Positions 34,075 to 43,716 are shown, counted from the first letter of the stretch. The stretch: DNA of 64,000 nt from Mucilaginibacter sp. SMC90 (GCF_022811725.1 NZ_CP094527.1:744001-808000), one strand, 5' to 3'. The notes: generated by a model from the sequence alone, not told the origin. Program-made: numbers and translations.

Positions 34075-35520
34075 ATGAAACTAAAATTACTACTATCAGT
34101 TAAAGCAACGCTCATTTGCACAATTTTATTTTCGGTATGCGGTTTTAATGCCGGCGCACAGGAAGTAATAGGTTTGCAAAAAGCGGTAGACCTGGCCCTT
34201 GATCGCAACCTTACTATCAAACAGGCCGAATTTACAGCCGCAATAACCAACGAAGACCTTAAGCAGTCAAAATATAACCAACTGCCTAACTTAAATGTTA
34301 GTCCGCAGGGATCATTCAATTTTGGCCGTAATATCGACCCTTCAACCAACTTATTCAGTAACCAGCGTATTTTAGCCGTTAATGGTAACTTTACCTCGCA
34401 AGTTACCCTGTTTCAGGGTGGGCAATTACGCAATACTGTAATTCAGAATAAAATTTTGCTTGATGCCGATAAAACCAATGTTGCCAAGGTAAAAAACGAC
34501 CTTATCCTAAACGTGGTTACCACCTACCTGCTGGTATTAACCAACCAGGACCTGGTGACTGCTGCCCAACAACAAATTGATGTATCCAAAATAGCTTTAG
34601 ACCGTGCCCAGAAAAGCTTTGACGTTGGCAATCAAACCCTTGCCGATCTGTCGCAGGCCAAAGCACAGCTATCAACTAATGACCTGAACTATACCAATGC
34701 CGAAAATCAGCTGGAGCAATCATTGCTGACTTTAAAGCAATATATGGAGATGGACCCCGGCACTGATATTAAAGTGGAAAGGCCCGATATCAGTAAGCTG
34801 AATAACGTTAAAACTGTGTATGATGCACAGGAAGTTGTTAAAACCGCTATGGCTGTAAACCCTGATGTGTTACTGGCTGAAGAACGTCAGAAAGCTGCTG
34901 CGCAGGGTGTTAAAATTGCAAGGGGTAATTATTATCCGTCTGTAGTATTATTTGGCGCTGCTGGATCATACTTTTCTGATGCTAAGAACACACCTTTTGG
35001 TGCTACGCCAACCGGTAGATTTGATACTGTTGGTTTTGTACAAAATTCACAACAAGCGGTTGTGGTGCCTAATTACAAAGTTGGTTTCAAGAGTAATCCG
35101 TTTTTCAGGCAGCTGAGTGATAACTTTAACCAATCGGTAGGAGTAAGCTTGCAGATCCCTATTTTTAATAGGTTTCTGTCGCGCACTGCCGTTAGGAAAG
35201 CAAAACTGCAGAATCAAAATGCCGAAGTTACAGCACAGCTGGCACGCAATAACCTGAGCAAGATCATTTACCAGGCTGTATGGGATTTGCAAGCCGCCGA
35301 TAAACGCTATCAATCGGCAACGCAAACCTTCAATGCAAATAAAGATGCGTTTAACATTATACAGCAACGCTACACTGTGGGCCTGGTTAACTCGCTTGAC
35401 TATAACACCTCGTTAACCAACCTCAACAAATCGCAGTTTGATATGATTGAGGCGCAATACCAGGTGATTTTCAGGAGCAAAGTCATTGACTATTATTTAG
35501 GCAACCCTATAACACTTTAA
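34075..35520 (+). CDS. TolC family outer-membrane efflux protein
   Basis: The 481-residue protein has a signal peptide (about residues 1-29) and two OEP repeats of long alternating helices, with the usual VDLALDRNLTIKQAEF start and QSLLTLKQYMEM. The strand-rich parts should form the barrel in the outer membrane, the helices a tunnel. It is followed 36 bases later by a HlyD-type adaptor gene, so the pair forms an export unit. No RND or ABC transporter gene follows in the window, so the third part must be elsewhere. Confidence 0.92.
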   Translation: MKLKLLLSVKATLICTILFSVCGFNAGAQEVIGLQKAVDLALDRNLTIKQAEFTAAITNEDLKQSKYNQLPNLNVSPQGSFNFGRNIDPSTNLFSNQRILAVNGNFTSQVTLFQGGQLRNTVIQNKILLDADKTNVAKVKNDLILNVVTTYLLVLTNQDLVTAAQQQIDVSKIALDRAQKSFDVGNQTLADLSQAKAQLSTNDLNYTNAENQLEQSLLTLKQYMEMDPGTDIKVERPDISKLNNVKTVYDAQEVVKTAMAVNPDVLLAEERQKAAAQGVKIARGNYYPSVVLFGAAGSYFSDAKNTPFGATPTGRFDTVGFVQNSQQAVVVPNYKVGFKSNPFFRQLSDNFNQSVGVSLQIPIFNRFLSRTAVRKAKLQNQNAEVTAQLARNNLSKIIYQAVWDLQAADKRYQSATQTFNANKDAFNIIQQRYTVGLVNSLDYNTSLTNLNKSQFDMIEAQYQVIFRSKVIDYYLGNPITL

Positions 35521-35556
35521 TAAAATCTTAACCGTAAAATATCCAAATTCACCGTC

Positions 35557-36894
35557 ATGGGAAAAACTACTAAATATATTCTGATAGGTCTTGGAGCACT
35601 GATTGTCCTGCTGATCATTGCTAAGGTAACGGGCCTAATAGGTAAGCCCGCGCTAACCCAGGTAGCTACCGAAAAGGCCGAAACACGTGAAATAAACGAA
35701 ACAGTATCGGCCAGCGGAAAGATCAAACCGCATGTTGAGGTTAAGATAAGCCCTGAAGTTTCAGGTGAGGTTGTTGAGCTGCCAATTAAAGAAGGTGATG
35801 TGGTTAAAAAGGGCCAGCTGCTTTGCAAGATCAGGCCGGATATTTTAAAATCAGGTTATGACCGGGCCATTGCATCATACAATACACAAAAGGCCAGTGT
35901 GGGTAACTCAAGCCAGATGCTTAAGCAAGCTGAAGCAACTTATGCTAACCAGGCTGGTATTTACAAACGCAGTAAAGAGCTTTTTGATAAAAAGGTATTA
36001 ACTATTTCGGAATTTGAAAATGCCAAAGCTGCATATGAAGGCGCTAAAGCATCGCTTGAGGCTGCCAAACAAAATGTAGTAGGGTCACAATACGGTTTGG
36101 CCCAGTCACAGGCATCGGTTAAGGAAGCGCAGGATAACCTGGCAAAAACCACCATTTACTCGCCGGTTGATGGTGTTGTTTCAAAACTATCTGTTGAAAA
36201 AGGCGAACGTGTTTTGGGTACCCAGCAGTTTGCCGGTACCGAGATCATGACTATCTCTGATTTGAGCAAAATGGATGTTAACGTTGATGTGAACGAGAAC
36301 GATATCAACCGGATCTCTCTTGGCGATTCATCAAAAATTGAGGTAGATGCTTTTTTAGGAAAGAAATTTACAGGTGTGGTAACTGAAATAGGTAGTTCGG
36401 CAAACGTAGTAGGTACATCTGCCGATCAGGTAACAAACTTCACTGTTAAGGTGAGGATCAATGCCGAATCATATGCAGCCCTGTTGAAAAAAACGGCAGA
36501 TAACCCGTCGCCGTTCCGTCCGGGCTTAACTGCTACTGTTGATATCAGCACCAATTCGGCCAAAGCACTATCAGTACCAATTCAGTCGGTAACTACCCGC
36601 GAGGAAAAGAAAGAGGAGAACGGCCCGCCGAAAGCAGATGACGATAAAAGCAAACCACAAATTAGCCCTGTAGCTAAGGAATATGTATTTGTATTGAATG
36701 CAGGTAAACTGAAACAGGTACAGGTAACCACCGGTATCCAAAATGATAGCTATATTCAGGTGTTGTCTGGCCTTAAGGGTGGCGAAGAGGTTGTATCAGC
36801 GCCATATTCGGCCATTTCAAAAACGCTTAGTGATGGCCAAATGGTTCAGAAAGTTGATAAATCAAAACTGTTTAACGCAGATAATAATAAGTAA
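35557..36894 (+). CDS. HlyD/MacA-type periplasmic adaptor protein
   Basis: The 445-residue protein has an N-terminal membrane anchor (LIGLGALIVLLIIAKVTGLIG), a biotinyl-lipoyl-like domain (about 62-100, PEVSGEVVELPIKEGDVVKK), a coiled-coil hairpin (about 105-190), the second lipoyl half (TIYSPVDGVVSKLSVEKGE), a beta-barrel domain (about 225-310) and a membrane-proximal domain with a charged low-complexity insert (about 340-370, rich in Lys/Glu/Asp). It links an inner-membrane pump to the TolC channel encoded just upstream. The lack of a pump gene directly downstream is unusual for MacA-type sets. Confidence 0.92.
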   Translation: MGKTTKYILIGLGALIVLLIIAKVTGLIGKPALTQVATEKAETREINETVSASGKIKPHVEVKISPEVSGEVVELPIKEGDVVKKGQLLCKIRPDILKSGYDRAIASYNTQKASVGNSSQMLKQAEATYANQAGIYKRSKELFDKKVLTISEFENAKAAYEGAKASLEAAKQNVVGSQYGLAQSQASVKEAQDNLAKTTIYSPVDGVVSKLSVEKGERVLGTQQFAGTEIMTISDLSKMDVNVDVNENDINRISLGDSSKIEVDAFLGKKFTGVVTEIGSSANVVGTSADQVTNFTVKVRINAESYAALLKKTADNPSPFRPGLTATVDISTNSAKALSVPIQSVTTREEKKEENGPPKADDDKSKPQISPVAKEYVFVLNAGKLKQVQVTTGIQNDSYIQVLSGLKGGEEVVSAPYSAISKTLSDGQMVQKVDKSKLFNADNNK

Positions 36895-36931
36895 TTGATT
36901 TTAGATGTGCAGATGATAAGTTAGAATTTAG

Positions 36932-36956
36932 CGCCCGGCGAAAGCCGGGCGTTTTT
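36932..36956 (+). terminator. Rho-independent terminator after the adaptor gene
   Basis: An 8-bp GC stem (36932-36939 with 36944-36951), a GAAA loop and a five-T tail. Confidence 0.9.
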
Positions 36957-36971
36957 CGTTTTATTATACAA

Positions 36972-37063
36972 ATGTCATTGCGAGCGCAGCGCGGCAATCG
37001 CACGGAGGCAGAGCCGCTCTGTATAATATGCGATTGCTTCGTCGTCCCTCCTCGCAATGCCAT
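36972..37063. repeat. palindromic repeat ATGTCATTGCGAG, copy A
   Basis: Ends ATGTCATTGCGAG and CTCGCAATGCCAT are inverted; the middle holds CAATCGCACGGAGG and GCGATTGCTTCGTCG arms. It is one of three copies in the window (also 47229-47315 and 56773-56864). Confidence 0.82.
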
Positions 37064-37155
37064 GTGTGGTTTCCATTCATTCGCCAATCTGCATAATATT
37101 TCATTAATTTGCTTTGCCGTTTAAAATCAGGCAGCGATATTTCTATTATTTATTG

Positions 37156-38163
37156 ATGGATAAAAAATTAAACAAGATCACAGTTGTTGGCGGAGGGAGC
37201 TGGGCTACGGCCAATATCAAAATGCTTATCGACAACACTTCCAAAAAGGAAATTTTTTGGTGGATGCGTAACGCAGAAGCTGTGGAACATCTGCAAAAGT
37301 TTGCACGCAACCCGCACTACCTTAGTTCGGTTGAGATCAAGCTTCCCGAACAAAATATATCTACCGACCTAAAACCCCTTATAGCGGCTGCCGATATTGT
37401 GTTGCTTAACGTACCTGCTGCTTTTTTAAAAGAAGCACTGAAAGGTATTACTGCTGCCGATTTGAAAGGGAAAAAGATAGTATCGGCTATAAAAGGTATT
37501 GTACCCGACGAAAACCTGATAATTGCCGAATTTCTTCATCAAAAATACGATATATCGTTTGATGATTTTATGGTGATCAGCGGCCCATGCCATGCCGAAG
37601 AAGTGGCGTTGGAAAAATTATCATACCTCACAATTGCTTCCGGAGATACTGAACTGGCGTCGCAGTTTGCAGGCATGATCAATACCCGGTACATCAAAAC
37701 CAATATATCTGACGATATCTATGGCACCGAATACGGCGCTGTTTTAAAGAATGTTTACGCTATTGCCAGCGGTATTTGTCATGGTGTAGGCTATGGCGAT
37801 AACTTTCAGGCAGTGCTTATATCAAACGCCATCCGCGAATTGGAACGTTTTGTGGCCGCTGTACATCCAATCGACAGGGATATTAAAGAGTCGGCATACC
37901 TTGGTGATTTGCTGGTTACTGCGTATTCGCAATTTAGCCGTAACCGCACATTTGGCAATATGATAGGTAAGGGATATACCGTAACATCTGCCCAATTGGA
38001 AATGAATATGGTTGCAGAGGGTTACTATGCAGTAAATTGCCTACACGAGGTTAATAAACAATATGGGGTAAGTATCCCTATTTGTGAGGCCGTTTATGCT
38101 ATTTTATATCAAAAACGCTCACCTGTGATAGAAATGAGAAATTTGGCCGAAAAATTGAGTTGA
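37156..38163 (+). CDS. gpsA: glycerol-3-phosphate dehydrogenase [NAD(P)+]
   Basis: The ATG at 37156 gives 335 residues; a TTG at 37114 in the same frame would only add residues without family character. The Rossmann start is KITVVGGGSWATANIK, followed by KGIVPDENLIIAEFL, ISGPCHAEEVALEKLS, TEYGAVLKNVYAIASGICHG and the catalytic Lys in NVY-type context, and a C-terminal region with SRNRTFGNMIGKGYT. It reduces dihydroxyacetone phosphate to sn-glycerol-3-phosphate for phospholipid synthesis. It is a single-gene unit behind the copy A repeat. Confidence 0.95.
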   Translation: MDKKLNKITVVGGGSWATANIKMLIDNTSKKEIFWWMRNAEAVEHLQKFARNPHYLSSVEIKLPEQNISTDLKPLIAAADIVLLNVPAAFLKEALKGITAADLKGKKIVSAIKGIVPDENLIIAEFLHQKYDISFDDFMVISGPCHAEEVALEKLSYLTIASGDTELASQFAGMINTRYIKTNISDDIYGTEYGAVLKNVYAIASGICHGVGYGDNFQAVLISNAIRELERFVAAVHPIDRDIKESAYLGDLLVTAYSQFSRNRTFGNMIGKGYTVTSAQLEMNMVAEGYYAVNCLHEVNKQYGVSIPICEAVYAILYQKRSPVIEMRNLAEKLS

Positions 38164-38195
38164 ATTTATTAAATGAAACTTAATTACTGTCACTT

Positions 38196-38507
38196 ATGAA
38201 AAATCTATTTAAAGTAGCCTTGTTTGCTGCGGGTACATTTATGGTTAACCCCGGCTTTGCTCAAACACATAAAGATTCGACCCTTGGCGGTAAAATCAGC
38301 AAAACCACAAAAAAAATAGGTCACAAAACATCGGAGATTGCCGTAAAAGGTGCAGCTGCGGTAGCAGATAAAAAATACGCCGGCAAGGTTGGCCCTAATG
38401 GCGAAACCATTTACATAGATAAAAATTCACATTATTTTTATGTAGATAAGAAAGGTCATCGCGTATACCTGAAAAAATCTCAGCTGGTTGATAAACCTGC
38501 TCAATAG
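38196..38507 (+). CDS. small secreted Lys-rich protein
   Basis: The 103-residue protein has a signal peptide (residues 1-22, ending PGFAQ), a central low-complexity part (KTTKKIGHKTSEIAVKGAAA) and a strand-rich end with two similar units (ETIYIDKNSHYFYVDKKGH, RVYLKKSQL). The Tyr/Asp/Lys units occur in small Bacteroidota secreted proteins, sometimes labelled basic adaptor-like. No function is known. It lies 32 bases after gpsA and 44 before the next small lipoprotein, possibly in one transcript. Confidence 0.65.
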   Translation: MKNLFKVALFAAGTFMVNPGFAQTHKDSTLGGKISKTTKKIGHKTSEIAVKGAAAVADKKYAGKVGPNGETIYIDKNSHYFYVDKKGHRVYLKKSQLVDKPAQ

Positions 38508-38551
38508 TTAAATTTGACAAAGGCATAGCCGTTTTAAAATCCTGATCCGTC

Positions 38552-38872
38552 ATGAAAAAGTTTGCTCCGATATTTGCTGCAGTTGCAGGTATATTACTGA
38601 TATATTCTTGTTCAACCGCACCGGCACCCAATAAACAACTGGAAGGTAACTGGAAATCAAAAGATGGTTCAACCAAACTTTCCATAACCGACAAGAATTT
38701 TATTATGGATGACGGACAGGCCAGTAAAGAAGATTATTTTGTAAAAAATGATACCATTTACACCTCATATCAAGGGAGCAGGCCTTATACTAAGTTTTGC
38801 ATTAAGGAACTTACCGATGGTAAACTGACGCTTTGTTATCCTGATTCGGATATTGTTGAATTTAGCCGTTAA
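38552..38872 (+). CDS. small lipoprotein, lipocalin-like
   Basis: The 106-residue protein has a lipoprotein signal (LLIYSC, Cys20). The mature part follows a lipocalin-like/META-like pattern: LEGNWKSKDGSTKLSITDKN, FVKNDTIYTSYQGSRPYTKF, and LTLCYPDSDIVEFSR, which suggests a small beta-barrel. It may bind small hydrophobic molecules, but that is inferred from the pattern alone. It is the last gene on this strand before the convergent helicase. Confidence 0.65.
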   Translation: MKKFAPIFAAVAGILLIYSCSTAPAPNKQLEGNWKSKDGSTKLSITDKNFIMDDGQASKEDYFVKNDTIYTSYQGSRPYTKFCIKELTDGKLTLCYPDSDIVEFSR

Positions 38873-38878
38873 ACAACA

Positions 38879-38916
38879 AAAGCCTTTATTCCCGTATGCA
38901 GCGGTTAAAAGGCTTT
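38879..38916. terminator. weak hairpin between convergent genes
   Basis: AAAGCCTTT (38879-38887) pairs with AAAGGCTTT (38908-38916) around a 20-base loop. T-rich sequence follows only on the minus strand, so function as a terminator is uncertain. Confidence 0.4.
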
Positions 38917-38984
38917 GTTAACAAAACTAAACTAAAACTAATGCTTCTTACTAAAGGAAGCTCATGAAAACCACCCTGTGAGTT

Positions 38985-39070
38985 TTAAGTCTCAAGTCGT
39001 AAGTTCTAAGTCTAAAGTTCATCGCTTTTCTACTTTGAACTCAAGACTTTCGACTCCGGACTTAAAACCC
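38985..39070. repeat. spacer of AAGTCTCAAGTCGTAAGTT-type units
   Basis: Units resembling TTTTAAGTCTCAAGTCGTAA, TTCTAAGTCTAAAGTTC and CTCAAGACTTTCGACTCC occur head to head. Related strings lie at 7003-7063 between the two tRNA-like RNAs and at 53916-54015. Confidence 0.6.
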
Positions 39071-39087
39071 ACCCGGTGGTTTGTAAA

Positions 39088-40950
39088 TTAAAATCTCCTT
39101 CTGCGTTCAGGGCGATCTTCGCGAGGTTTGCCGGAAAAATCACGGAAACCACCACCACTGTGTTCGCGCTTTTCGCTGCCACGGTAGCCACCGCCTTCAC
39201 GACGTTCGCCACCACGGTAACCGCCTTCGCGACGATCTCCGCCACGGTAACCACCGCCTTCACGACGTTCGCCACCGCGATATCCACCTTCACGGCGCTC
39301 ACCGCCACCACGGTTATCACTGGTACCTTCTCCTGAAATTTCTATCCTTACAGGACGACCTTTATGTTCGGCTTCTTTAAAGCTGGCCATCACTTTATCA
39401 ACGTCTTCGTTCTGCACTTCAAAGAAAGAGTACACACCTTTAACATCGATCTTACCTACGGTACGACCGCTTATTTTGGTGGTGTTACAAATGTAACCCA
39501 GCAAATCGCCGCGGTTAAATTCGTCAACTGAACCTAAGTTTATAAATAAACGGGTAAAGTTGCCACGTACGCCGTTACCGCGTTCGCCACGATCTTCAAA
39601 CCTGTTACGGCCTTCTTCAACGCTGGCATTCAGGTCGGGAGCGTTTTTGTAATAATCAAGGAAACGGTTAAACTCAATTGAAGCAAAGCGTTTAATGAAA
39701 TCCTCTTTAGTGAAATCTTTAAATTCCTCGTAAATACGTGGTAAGTATTGATCAATTTGCTCTTCGTTTACAGTTACGTTGTGTACTTTGTGAACTATAG
39801 AGAATAATTGTTTTTCGCAAACGTCAAAACCTGTAGGGATTTCGGCTTTTACAAACTTTTTACCAATAACACGCTCAATCTGGCGAATCTTACCTAATTC
39901 TTTAGCGTTTACGATAGAGATTGATACACCTGTTTTACCTGCACGGGCTGTACGACCGCTACGGTGAGTGTAATTTTCAATTTCATCAGGTAATGAATAG
40001 TTAATAACGTGTGTTACGTCGTTAACGTCGATACCACGGGCTGCAACGTCAGTAGCAATTAACAATTGCAGGCTGCGCTCACGGTAGCGTTTCATTACTT
40101 TATCGCGTTGTTGCTGTGAAAGGTCACCGTGCAATGAATCGGCATTATAACCGTCTTTGATCAGTGATTCAGCAATTTCCTGGGTTTCAATTTTAGTACG
40201 GCAAAATACGATACCAAAAATGTCAGGGTTAAAGTCAACAATACGTTTAAATGCGGCATACTTGTCACGGGCACGTACTATGTAGTACTCATGCTCGATA
40301 TTGGCATTGCCGGTGTTTTTTGCGCCCATGGTAAGCTCAAACGGATTATCCATGTACTTTTTGGCAATCCGCCTAACTTCTGCAGGCATGGTGGCCGAGA
40401 ATAGCCAGGTTTTTTTCTCTTCGGGTGTGGTAGATAAGATACTATCAATGTCTTCCTGAAAGCCCATATTGAGCATTTCGTCAGCCTCATCCAATACTAC
40501 ATACTTCACAGCCGAAAAGTCGATAGCCTTACGGTTTATGATATCAAGCATACGACCAGGTGTAGCAACTACGATCTGCACGCCGCGTTTGATCTGGCGT
40601 AACTGATCCATAATGCTTGCACCACCATAAACGGCAACAACGTGTACGTTGTTCATTTTTTTGGCGTAATTCTTAATGTCGTTCGCGATTTGTAAACAAA
40701 GTTCGCGTGTTGGGCATAAAACAAGTGCCTGTGGATGATTTTCTTCGAAATCAAGCAGTTCCAACAGTGGTAGGCCAAAGGCAGCAGTTTTTCCGGTCCC
40801 GGTTTGGGCTAATCCGACAAAATCGTTGCTGCCTGTTAACAATACCGGGATTGACTGCTCCTGGATTGGTGTAGGATTTTCAAATCCTAACTCAGAGATG
40901 GCATTAACAATATCATGACGGATTCCCAGTTCAATAAATGGGTTGTTCAT
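39088..40950 (-). CDS. DEAD-box RNA helicase with RGG-like tail
   Basis: The 620-residue protein has the DEAD helicase core (residues 1-370): Q motif (NPTPIQEQSIP), motif I AQTGTGKT, DEAD motif VLDEADEML, SATMP, and HRSGRTARAG. A linker and a DbpA/CsdA-type RNA-binding domain (about 470-545, FINLGSVDEFNRGDLLGYIC) follow. The last 65 residues are Arg/Gly repeats (RREGGYRGG units, at least six), a flexible RNA-binding tail. Such proteins act in ribosome assembly and cold adaptation. A TATCTTTG box on the minus strand near 40996 may be its promoter. The repeats create an artefactual open frame on the plus strand at 39076-39336. Confidence 0.95.
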   Translation of the reverse strand: MNNPFIELGIRHDIVNAISELGFENPTPIQEQSIPVLLTGSNDFVGLAQTGTGKTAAFGLPLLELLDFEENHPQALVLCPTRELCLQIANDIKNYAKKMNNVHVVAVYGGASIMDQLRQIKRGVQIVVATPGRMLDIINRKAIDFSAVKYVVLDEADEMLNMGFQEDIDSILSTTPEEKKTWLFSATMPAEVRRIAKKYMDNPFELTMGAKNTGNANIEHEYYIVRARDKYAAFKRIVDFNPDIFGIVFCRTKIETQEIAESLIKDGYNADSLHGDLSQQQRDKVMKRYRERSLQLLIATDVAARGIDVNDVTHVINYSLPDEIENYTHRSGRTARAGKTGVSISIVNAKELGKIRQIERVIGKKFVKAEIPTGFDVCEKQLFSIVHKVHNVTVNEEQIDQYLPRIYEEFKDFTKEDFIKRFASIEFNRFLDYYKNAPDLNASVEEGRNRFEDRGERGNGVRGNFTRLFINLGSVDEFNRGDLLGYICNTTKISGRTVGKIDVKGVYSFFEVQNEDVDKVMASFKEAEHKGRPVRIEISGEGTSDNRGGGERREGGYRGGERREGGGYRGGDRREGGYRGGERREGGGYRGSEKREHSGGGFRDFSGKPREDRPERRRRF

Positions 40951-41153
40951 GAATTAAAATAACGAATTTGACAACATCGTCAAATCGGGCGCAAAGATAG
41001 TGTTAATGTTTTGTAATTACAATAGTGAAATCAATATGAATTGATGCTTTGTTGTTTTATTGTGAATTTGGTGTTAATTGATTGAAAAAAAATAAGTTAA
41101 TTATTGATTTTGCAATGCATCCGCTTCTTTTTTAAACCTTGTTTCACAATTTT

Positions 41154-41795
41154 TTAGCTTACAATTTTATTATTTAAAGCAAAAACTATCAGTTCGGTGA
41201 TATTTTTTACTTCCAGCTTACGGAAAATATTTTTGCGATGAGTTTCGATAGTGAGGCTGCTTAAAAAAAGTTTATTGGCTATTTCTTTAGTTGTAAGCCC
41301 GTTTTTAAGCAACTGAATGAGTTCGATCTCCCGTTTGGTAAGTTTGTATTTTTTGATGAGGTCATCATTATATGGTTGCTTAAATATCAAGGGCTTGGCA
41401 TGATGAAAATATGTGTTACCATCAATAACTGTATTAATAACGTTGATGAGCTCTTCGGTAGTTGAAGCTTTTGGGATGTAACCATCGCCATATAGCATAC
41501 ATTGCTTAATTATAGAACTTTCCTCATACATCGATATAAAGATGATTTTGATGGAAGGGAAATTTTTCCTGATCTGCACGGCCGCTTCAATGCCGTTCAT
41601 GTGCGGCATTAGCACATCCATCAGTATCAGATCGGGCTTTTTGATATTGAGCAGTTGCAAAAGCTGTTTGCCGTTAAGCACCTTATCAATAATTTGCATA
41701 TTGGGTACTTTGGCCAATGATTGCTCCACCCCAAATGAAAAGGTGGGATGATCTTCTGCAATAATGATGTTTATGGTGTCTCTATTTGTTATCAT
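41154..41795 (-). CDS. NarL/LuxR-type response regulator
   Basis: The 213-residue protein has a receiver domain (about 8-125; IIIAEDHPTF, phospho-acceptor Asp60 in LILMDVLMPHMNG, FISMYEESS) and a C-terminal LuxR helix-turn-helix (about 145-210; LTKREIELIQLLKNGLTTKE). The recognition helix LSSLTIETHRKNIFRKLEV is complete. Its start overlaps the end of the kinase gene by 14 bases, so the two are translationally coupled and form a two-component pair. Target genes are unknown. Confidence 0.95.
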   Translation of the reverse strand: MITNRDTINIIIAEDHPTFSFGVEQSLAKVPNMQIIDKVLNGKQLLQLLNIKKPDLILMDVLMPHMNGIEAAVQIRKNFPSIKIIFISMYEESSIIKQCMLYGDGYIPKASTTEELINVINTVIDGNTYFHHAKPLIFKQPYNDDLIKKYKLTKREIELIQLLKNGLTTKEIANKLFLSSLTIETHRKNIFRKLEVKNITELIVFALNNKIVS

Positions 41796-43716
41796 TTGCC
41801 TCGTCGGTTTTTAAAACAGGTATGGTAATTATAAAGGTTGAACCATTATTGCCGCTGTCGATATGAATGATACCATTCAGAAATTCAACCCGCTTGGCTA
41901 TGTTCCTTAACCCTATGCCACTTTTGTTGGTGACATTGTTCATACCAATGCCGTTATCTTCAATAATGATCTGGATGTAGGTATCAAGCAGAGCCAGCTG
42001 AACCGATGCTTCGCTGGCATCTGAATGTTTGATGATATTGGTTATCAATTCGTTGATGATCCGGTAAATGATCATAGCCGTAGTGCGGTCTATTGATTTT
42101 TCATCACCCTCAATAACCAGCTGAAACCTTGTTTTGCCATTGTAGTTTAGTTCATCTATGCGGTTTTGCAATGAAAAAAACAGGCCATCGTTAATAAAAT
42201 CGTGAGGTAACAGGTCATGTGCTATTACCCGTACATCATCTGTTATTTTGGAGATAAGTTCCATTGTACGCTGGTAATCTGCTGTTTCCTGTTTATCCCG
42301 CACTTTATCAGGCGTATTGCTCAGGTGCAGTTTCAACGTGCTCAGGGTAGCGCCAACATCGTCATGCAGATCGCGGGCAATACGTTCCCGTTCGCTCTCC
42401 TGTACTTTAATGATTTCCTGCGCCCAGCTTTTGCGCAGTATCACAGTTTCATTGAGTGCCCGGATACTGTTGTTTTTTTCGTCTTTATATTTAAATACAA
42501 ACATAACAGTGAGTGCCAGGATCTCGAAAGTGAAGGCGATAGTGATGTTGCCGGGTTCAATAAAAAACAGTTGACCAACCTGCAATGTGTTTAATATAAA
42601 ATCAAGAAATGCCATCAATAAAAAAATAGTAGAGATGGAATAAAGAATAGTGTAGTAATGCCGCCTGATGATTCCGGCAATAATATTAAGCACCAGCAGT
42701 AATAGCCCCGAAAATGATAAATAATAGGCAGCCTGCCGGCCGATAGATGCAAATTGGTTATTGGCCGGGAGCGCAAATGAGTTAAATAGTACAATTGCCA
42801 ACGCCACAAGAGCCATGATTTTGTACGCCCTGAAGATTTGGTAAAACAGCGGGAATTCCTGTTTTTGATTTACAAAAAGCTGAAAAATATTGAAAGAGAG
42901 GTACACCGGCAACAGTAGGAACAGGGATTTTGGTAAAAGCACCCAAAGGTTGTATATCCAGTCGGGAAAGGTAAATGAATCAAATAAAAACTCGTTGAGG
43001 TTGAAGCCGATAAGCGTGAGCACATATGCCGCATGCCAAAGGTGGATGCTATTTTTTAATGCAAGCCAAAGCAGGATGTTAAAGACCAGCGCAAACAAAA
43101 AATAGCCTATAAACTTGCCTATTAAAAAGGAGTAGTGTGTTTCCCAATCTAAATAATCCTCAACAGTAGTGATATCAGTAGGGAAGTAGATATTATCGGC
43201 ATTGAAAGTTTCGGCTTTAACCAATAGTAATTTCGATTCGTGGGGTTGGAGTACTATTTTGAATGATGTACTGCGTACAGGATATGGCCGTTTATCAAGC
43301 GGGTCAAGGCTTGAGGAACTACCCACATAAATAAGTGAATCTTTGTTTTTATTAGCCTCGTAAAGGCTGAAGGTAATGTTGTTATTGTAAAAGCTCCATA
43401 AAATTGGTAAACGATAGGTTGTATCGTTTTTTACATGTACAGCAAGCCAGTAACTACTGTTGGTAAAACCCTGGTTAAAGGAACTTATACCCTTAGTTTC
43501 TGTAAACCTGCCTGCTTTTAAGCTATCAAATACTGCCGCCGGCGAAAGTTTACGGCTGCCATCCTTAAACCATGTATAATAATTACTCAGGTAATCGTTT
43601 ATCGGGCCTTTAATGAACAATGTATCCACCCGCTGTGCCGAAGCCAGAAAGCAGGATAATATCAGCCATGAAAAGATAAGGCCTTTAAGTTTGGCGGGTT
43701 TTAATAGCCTGTTCAT
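41782..43716 (-). CDS. 7TM-DISM sensor histidine kinase (HisKA_3)
   Basis: The 644-residue protein has a signal peptide, a 7TMR-DISM extracellular domain (about 30-180), about seven membrane segments (about 195-400), and a HisKA_3/HATPase region. The phospho-acceptor is His451 in ERIARDLHDDVGATLSTL, with the ATP-binding N box NELITNIIKH and DNGIGM. DISM sensors are thought to bind carbohydrates or other small ligands outside the cell. It is the partner of the NarL-type regulator that overlaps its end. In this family the regulator usually controls stress or polysaccharide genes, but nothing here shows which. Confidence 0.93.
   Translation of the reverse strand: MNRLLKPAKLKGLIFSWLILSCFLASAQRVDTLFIKGPINDYLSNYYTWFKDGSRKLSPAAVFDSLKAGRFTETKGISSFNQGFTNSSYWLAVHVKNDTTYRLPILWSFYNNNITFSLYEANKNKDSLIYVGSSSSLDPLDKRPYPVRSTSFKIVLQPHESKLLLVKAETFNADNIYFPTDITTVEDYLDWETHYSFLIGKFIGYFLFALVFNILLWLALKNSIHLWHAAYVLTLIGFNLNEFLFDSFTFPDWIYNLWVLLPKSLFLLLPVYLSFNIFQLFVNQKQEFPLFYQIFRAYKIMALVALAIVLFNSFALPANNQFASIGRQAAYYLSFSGLLLLVLNIIAGIIRRHYYTILYSISTIFLLMAFLDFILNTLQVGQLFFIEPGNITIAFTFEILALTVMFVFKYKDEKNNSIRALNETVILRKSWAQEIIKVQESERERIARDLHDDVGATLSTLKLHLSNTPDKVRDKQETADYQRTMELISKITDDVRVIAHDLLPHDFINDGLFFSLQNRIDELNYNGKTRFQLVIEGDEKSIDRTTAMIIYRIINELITNIIKHSDASEASVQLALLDTYIQIIIEDNGIGMNNVTNKSGIGLRNIAKRVEFLNGIIHIDSGNNGSTFIITIPVLKTDEANDNK

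Noticed and set aside
38985-39070. CRISPR-like array of short repeats
   Set aside because: Units are unequal, partly inverted and without constant spacers; they match dispersed spacer words found elsewhere in the window.
39076-39336. Plus-strand frame rich in Thr/Ala/Val opposite the helicase tail
   Set aside because: It is a mirror of the repetitive RGG-coding DNA of the helicase gene.
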